The notes under the pieces: generated by a model
What the model was told of the DNA's origin: nothing
The model's database searches: none
The model's input: only the letters and a program-made list of their open reading frames with translations
Translations under genes and position numbers: made by a program
Source: Diadema setosum
Lineage: Eukaryota > Echinodermata > Echinoidea > Diadematoida > Diadematidae
Direction of reading: 5' to 3'
Length of the DNA stretch: 64,000 bases
Assembly (NCBI RefSeq): GCF_964275005.1
Contig: NC_092685.1
Location: 26,955,649-27,019,648, forward strand
In this document: positions 57,821 to 64,000 of the stretch, one piece after another
Layout: every line of letters starts with the position of its first letter
How positions within the stretch are numbered: position 1 is the stretch's first letter

Positions 57821-60033
57821 CGAAATGGCTTATAAGACTAGATTACTGATAAACATTGGATATACTGATGTATCACTCAATTGTTAATTGCCTATCAATC
57901 GTGGCTGCCGAAGGTAGCATTTAGCAGGACAACTATACTCTTTCCATTGTACGTTATCATTAACATGAGCCCACACCCAGTCTAAAGGAGACTGTAAGGA
58001 GATTTTCCCTGTCGCGGGTTAAATGTAGCATGACATTTTGTTTGTCATAAACAGGTGACAGATTGGGTACAGGCCCCAATGCACGAACACATTAAGGTAA
58101 TATGCAGTGCTGATGGTTACAATGAATGCATGTGTGGCATGTGCCTCCGACATGTTCACAGATGACCCCTGTAAACCTAAATTTGGTCTACTTCCATTTG
58201 TCTAAACAGAACAGAGACTTCAATGGTGTGGGACTGGGGAGAAGGGAAGGGTTTTAAGGCAGGGTGTGGACCAGGATTTAGTATTCAGGGTTGGGTTTTT
58301 CTCCCTCCCCCACCCCCTCTTTTTCTTTTTTTCTTTTTTTTTTCTTTTTTTTTTTTTTGATATGAGCTGTTAGGTCATGGTATTGAATGTTTCTGGGTGT
58401 GGTTACAGAGACATAGTTTGCAGTAGACTTAATTGGATGAGATGAACTAATAAATAGTGATTAACCTTTACTTCTGAGCAGTGGCATTTCAATGTACTAG
58501 TACCTTCTTCACATAATATGTAGATGCACTGGCACCAATGTCTTTTTTTACCTAACTTGACTCAATAAATAGTAATGTCACTATTACTTGTATTTTTAAC
58601 CAAAAAAAAAAAAGAGAGAAAATGCTGGTACTTGAGACTACATTACATTCCCCCATTGTGTCTCACAAATTACTGTGGGCCATCTGTCTTGGATCTATGA
58701 CTATGTAGACGCATTCATGCGTTTTCCATAATGTAAAACACAATATATTTGCGGCATAAAATTTTCGCGAATTGGAGCCGACGGCCTATTTCGCGGCGTG
58801 AAATTTTCGCGAATTGCCACTGGCATTCAATGCATCTAGTGTAGGTAAGAACTTTCGTGTGCATTTTCATTTCGTGAATCTTGGCTCTCGTGAAATTAAT
58901 ATGCACGCGAACATTCCTTGTTTTACAGTATGTTGAACATGCAGGATATCTCTTGCGTCATCCATGGGTCCTCCTTCCCGTGCAGGGTGTTTCTATCAAT
59001 GAACAAAGCTTTGTAGTGAGATCATACAATTGGCAACGTTCTAACCTGAAGACGTGCGCAAACAACCTTGCTGCTAAATAGAAACGTGGTAACTTGCATT
59101 TGCAGCCACAAGGACATGAATGCAGCCGAATTTTTTACAAGTCAGATACTAAAGTATAGAGAGCAGAATTCAGTGGGACTGATTTATTACTGTGAAGTTT
59201 GATTACTGAGAAATTCCGCCTTGGACTTTGGCATGTACGTGTGCATTTCTCTCTGATACCCCTCTTATACTGGGAGTTAGCTCGCTTCAGGTCCTGACCT
59301 GAAACGAGCTAATTCCTAGTATAAAACTTTTAAAAAATATTTATCCCAAGCTGAAGTTAGCCCGCTCTCTGGAGGTAGATCAGGTCAGTTTCAGGCCGGA
59401 GCTAATGTCAGTAAAAAAAAAAGGTATCTCAATTTTTACCTTGGGCTAAATTCACTGACCCATGAACCTGAAAGCGTGAATGATGCTTCCAGGTTACCAA
59501 CACATACTGTACAAGCTTTAATTTTCGCGGTGGTTTTATTTTCGCGAATTTTGCGAATCACCTTTTAACCGCGACATCACGCGAAAATAACAATGTGCGA
59601 ATAAGTAAGTTCAGTTAGACCCTCGCAACCGCGAAATTAACAACACGCGAAAATGTCCTCCAAGTAGCAATTCACGAAAATATCTGTACACAAAAATTTC
59701 AGCTCGTAGAGTATACGTGCTACTGTTGTTCTGTTGCCACAATTGCTGATTGCGCTATTTAGTGAGATTTCCATGTCCATGCAGGTGAAAATCTCCACGT
59801 TTGGATCGCAATGCGAATCTCGAGGTTTGCATCCCGCTAATTTGCATCAGTGTGAATCCCACTATCAAAACAAATTGAGTGCATGATCCTATTTTTGGGG
59901 TTAACTGAAAAAAAAAAAAATTTACTGTGACTGTCACGCACACAAAGATTTCTAATTTACAGATTATTTTCAGCACACCCTGCATACCACTTCTAAATGT
60001 TAGTGACCAGTCATGCAGGAGTTAGTATGCTTC
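57821..60033. repeat. Intergenic with TTCGCGAA-rich MITE remnants
   Basis: 58729-58930 is palindromic with ends TAATGTAAAACA and TTGTTTTACAGTA and repeated AAATTTTCGCGAATT words. 59515-59710 holds related TTTTCGCGAA and CGCGAAAAT words. A short palindrome around AGGTCCTGACCT lies near 59289-59312. T runs lie at about 58330-58358. No gene recognised. Confidence 0.6.
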
Positions 60034-60627
60034 TAGGGTGGTATTCTGAAATCCTTCCTAGGAAGAAATTTCTTCCTAAGTCAGGATTTTTTCCTAAGTG
60101 GTATTTTGAAAATCTTCCTAAGTAGACTTAGGAAGAAACTTAGGAAGAAACTTAGGAAGGGGGCGGGAATATGCAAATATCTGACTTAGGAAGAAGTTGG
60201 TATTCTAGAATGCACTTAGGAAAGAATTTTAGGGAAATATTTAGGAAAGCTCCACCCCTGTCCTAAGTACGTTGTTAAGAATAGCAAACTGCAAGCATCG
60301 TGATAGGCGCGCTTGTCAGTCATTGCGCGCACATGTACTTTGATGCGCGAAATGAGCTTGAGAAAGGGGACATGCCGCACACTCATGTATTTGACCCTAC
60401 GTCATAGTAATATGCGATTGTCATTGGTTAGTTCCTTATGATACGGCATTTCGTATTGGCTTAGGAAAGGACGTGGGCGGGGATAAGGATGGCCTAATTT
60501 GCATTAAGAAGTGCCTAGGAAGAAATTTCAGAATACCAATTTTGTCTTTCCTAGGCACTTCCTAAGTTTTTGACTTAGGAAGAAACTTAGGAAAAAACTT
60601 AGGAAGATTTTCAGAATACCACCCCTA
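60034..60627. mobile_element. Rep-F: ~590 bp palindromic element with TA duplication
   Basis: TA flanks (60034-60035, 60626-60627). The ends are GGGTGGTATTCTGAAATCC and GATTTTCAGAATACCACCCC, followed inward by many CTTAGGAAG words in both orientations. The centre (about 60250-60480) is unique and non-coding. Confidence 0.82.
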
Positions 60628-60663
60628 GAGCGCTCCTGAACTACCCTCAAGAGTGACATAACT

Positions 60664-60756
60664 TTAACCCGTTGAGGACAGTTTGATCTTGCTACAACAC
60701 ACATTTCCCATAGACGCTTGCCAGCGTATACTTGGGACTCGTCCTCAATGGGTTAA
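60664..60756. mobile_element. Small palindromic MITE with TTAACCC ends
   Basis: The ends TTAACCCGTTGAGGAC (60664-60679) and GTCCTCAATGGGTTAA (60741-60756) are inverted with one mismatch. It may include a TTAA target duplication. Confidence 0.8.
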
Positions 60757-60898
60757 GGCACTTCAGCGCCACTTTATCTGTTCATACAGAGTTCAGAGTA
60801 CTTCAAGAGCGCTCCTGGAGCGTTCAAAATGCCCTGTACAAATGGGGGTATGTACTAAAGTATGAATGGACTCAAAAGGGCATATGTTGAAGCACTTA

Positions 60899-61042
60899 TG
60901 GGGGGCATTTCATGAAGCGTTTTGTCATATATTTTTTCTGACAAACTGTTATAAGCCACAGAAATCCTTGCATATGATTGGCCGAGAGAAAGTGTTTTAT
61001 CTGACAAATTTTTCAGACAAAATGCTTCGTGAAATACCCCCA
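60899..61042. mobile_element. Rep-G: palindromic MITE
   Basis: Inverted ends TGGGGGGCATTTCATGAAGC and GCTTCGTGAAATACCCCCA, then TTTTGTC/GACAAAA on each side. About 144 bp, non-coding. Confidence 0.82.
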
Positions 61043-62636
61043 GGAGCGTTCCTGTGCCTGACTTTCTGTATAAATTGGGTATGAGACAAATTCATGTTTC
61101 TGTGGGCATTGGACTTATAGCTCTCTTCAGTCTCTTACTATTTTCATGTTCCACCAACCTCTAAATCCTATCAAGAGGGCACATTGTCTTTAATCCGTCA
61201 TCGTGAACATATTTCTAACAATCTCTCAGGATCACGTTTCTGTTGTCAATGTAAAGTGTAATTTGGCACTTCAAGACTTTGAATATCCACTCTGTTGTGC
61301 ATATTATATACCATGGAAAGTAGAGCACACATTGCCCCCAAGGTTAGCCCTATTTTTGTGTTTGACACTCCTTCTATTGATCTGCAAATTTGGACTACTA
61401 CTGTGGAATGACAATGTGGATGTCATGCCATTCCTACCAAACTACCAGCACCATGTCCTTTCCTATAGTCCATGAATCCAATTGCCCTCCATACTGCCCT
61501 CCATATATGCCTTGGGCCTCAAAATATCCTGAACTTTGCCACTCAAAATATCCCAAATATTTCTGTGAGGCATTTTACAACTTCAAATATCCTATCGCAA
61601 CTTTGGCAAATATGGCAATTCTTGTGCAAATATACGCTTACCCGTGTAAACAAGTCCGCGCTCATCACACCTCCTCTTTTCTATCCAAAGATTGTGAATG
61701 TAGGTCACTAATGTGTGATTTTTGTGTTTGTACTAATGCTAACATCAGCCATGTAAACTCATTGATTATATGAAAGTATGTCCGCAATGCTTTAGAACCA
61801 AAAATGACAAACTCTTTAGATAAACTATGTTTTTAGTAAACCATCATTTTTACTATCATTAAAAGAGCAGGAAAGGGGAAGATATCCGAAGTTTTCCTTT
61901 CAGAAAACTGAAAAAAAACCAAAAAACCTAAAATGTGTTTCCTACAGATACTCGTCTAAGGCGATACCTTGTCATACTTGTTGTATTCTTACAAGAACAG
62001 AAGGATGCAGTTTGCTACCTCCGGGGACTCCCCATTGCAGAACTGCACAGCCTTGATGGACAAGAAGTTGTCCAAGGCTCAGTTTATGCCTCTGAAGGCC
62101 TGTAACTTCTGGTTGTCTGGCCATTCATCAGATTCCCCCCCCCCCCCCCCCCCAAAAAAAAAAAAAAAAAAAAATCCTGTTTTTCTGTTACGTTCTTTCA
62201 CAACCAAAATGTAAAGAAGTCTGGGCTAATTTTGGCTTTAAATCAGCTCGCATCATCAAGTGTTGTCTTCTAACGATTCATGGACTGGTAGAGAGAATGG
62301 AAATGTTGCCCACTCTATCACAGCGTATATTTGTACATAGTGCAGGTGATTGTGTGATGTACATTGCGCCTCATCGGACTGACAGCCAGCATGTAGTAAT
62401 ATACGCTGCACATTGTATGTGAAAGTAGCCGCAGGCAGTTTTTGCACATTGACGGTATCAATGGCTACATCTGCACCAGTTATCCATTATGCATGTTGTA
62501 TTCAGGGCACCTTAAGCTGGTTTCCTGTCCATCAAAGGTAAAGCAGTGTTGTGTAAAGGACATCAACCAAACTGGATATCTCTCCACCCTCAACTGTCAA
62601 GGCAAGGGGTGATGGAAACTGCTGTTCAAAGACTTC
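61043..62636. other. No gene recognised
   Basis: Contains a C run followed by an A run at about 62136-62174. Open frames at 61390-61773 are not similar to anything known. Confidence 0.45.
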
Positions 62637-62793
62637 GGCCTTATTTCATAAAAAGTTGATATGATAGCAACTCTTGCTGGAATGGCAATTGTCATGGTAA
62701 CGACAAGAATCCAGCTTCCTGATTGGCTGTTACTATGGAAAGTTGCAATTCCAGCAAGAGTTGCTATCCTAACATCTTTTATGAAATGGGGCC
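62637..62793. mobile_element. Rep-C copy 2, opposite orientation
   Basis: Matches copy 1 at 54158-54316 inverted: ends TTATTTCATAAAAAGTTG and TTTTATGAAATGGGGCCC, inner AACTCTTGCTGGAATGGCAA and its inverse, and centre CAGCTTCCTGATTGGCTG. Confidence 0.85.
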
Positions 62794-64000
62794 CAGGTAG
62801 CATGAGGATTCATGGGTATCCCAATTTATTCGTTGCGCACTGGGTACGTCAGAAAAACACAAATAGCACTGGTCAGCGAATATTTGCATCGGAGCATATG
62901 CGCATTGGTATCGATCGACTCCAGTCAAGATTTTGCGGCTCTGTTTGTACTTACACGTATATTGAGATCAGTCCCATGTACACAAATTGTTACGGGGATT
63001 CTCGAATATATCCGACCCAGGTCAGCCTCCATGCTATATAAATCTCCACACTACAGGGTCTAAATTTTAAGTGAGCTTTTCAATTCTGTGGCATTATAAT
63101 TTTGTAAGGCATCGCTAGAATGTAGATCCACTCGTCAATTGTGTTTAGTAAAGATGCAAGAGTGAATCTGAATTAGACAGCAAACAAACGTCTTGCCACT
63201 TTTGTGTTATTTTGAATTAGTTTAAAAGCTCTTTGCATTTCATGTTGTAAACTCCCTGTGTGCAGCATTGTTCTGAGATTGCAAAGTATGAATGCTTTTG
63301 GAAAACTTTTCATTTTTTAACGCCATGTAATTTCTTATTGAAGCATTCTTGCTAGAAAGGGTTGTGGAGAAACTTGCAAGCTTTGCTGGGATATTAAGTT
63401 TATGATAAGGCTATAGCTATGATGCCTTCAATGTGCAGTCGCATAGTTTGATCGGTTTGTTCGCGGTTGTGCGTTTGAGCCAAATATGAGAAGTTGGCAA
63501 GCCGTCAACTGAGTCTGGCTTTCAAACGTTGGCACCAAAGCAGTTGAGGATCACATTATACTGCTATAGGCAGTGTTCCAGAATGGTGTTACTCTAGATC
63601 TCTATTTCTGCCTTCCCAAGACAGCGGAATGACATCCTGGTGGATATTTAAGAATGAGTTGCGGTTTGGATGTGCCTTTATAGAGACTGGTGGGTATCAG
63701 ATTCCCAGTGAATGCTCACGTCCCAAGCTCTTTGACAGCATGTCCTGTGTCATGTCCTGAATGCTTTCGAGTTAATACCAGGTAATTTCTGATGCTTAAA
63801 AACTCTTGTGAACCTTCTTCCATCCTTTCTACAAGCATCCTGTTTCAGTGTCTTTCTGATCACTGCGATCACATTTTTCATATTTCTAAAGTACAGACAT
63901 TGACATTTGTGATATTACTTCCTTCAAATGAACACAAACTGACCAACCAACCGACCCCTCTCTATCCCCTTCCTACTCCAAGAAAAGAACCTAATGTAAT
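62794..64000. other. Right edge of the window, no gene recognised
   Basis: Unremarkable AT-rich sequence; no exon, RNA gene or repeat family identified. Confidence 0.45.

Overview
The window looks like nuclear DNA of a marine deuterostome, most likely an echinoderm (inference). It has vertebrate-style GT-AG introns, a replication-dependent H2A gene of echinoderm/chordate type, an intronless rhodopsin-like receptor gene, many TAACGTTAG and TAGGCCTA words, and a dense load of short palindromic transposons. It is AT-rich and gene-poor. I cannot tell sea urchin from sea star, sea cucumber or brittle star.

Layout. (1) About 0.7-6.9 kb, + strand: a gene split into at least seven exons. Six short exons encode a charged, mostly coiled-coil region, and one large exon encodes a protein kinase domain. 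All seven join in phase into 602 residues; the 5' end is probably outside the window. (2) 12.8-13.9 kb, - strand: an intronless class A GPCR of 369 aa. (3) 15.3-16.4 kb, - strand: the 3' part of a decayed LINE of the CR1/L2/Jockey type. (4) 22.6-23.2 kb, + strand: an isolated histone H2A gene with TATA box, CCAAT boxes, E2F-like site, 3' stem-loop and purine-rich downstream element. (5) 25.5-28.4 kb: a 2.7 kb fold-back element made of ~0.5 kb units and full of near-perfect RFX X-box motifs, sitting inside a hAT-like MITE. (6) 34.2 kb, + strand: exon 1 of a PPP1R14B/C-type protein phosphatase 1 inhibitor; no exon 2 was found, so much of what follows may be its intron or intergenic DNA. (7) 56.9-57.7 kb, - strand: two candidate exons of a gene starting with a SAP domain, the first only 46 codons long.

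The rest is intron or intergenic sequence with microsatellites, C/G homopolymers and at least ten families of palindromic non-autonomous DNA transposons. Several have clear target-site duplications: TTAA for Rep-A and Rep-H, 8 bp for the hAT-like Rep-B, TA for Rep-D and Rep-F. No operon, CRISPR array or prokaryote-type system is present. The host genes do not form an obvious pathway; they are neighbours only.
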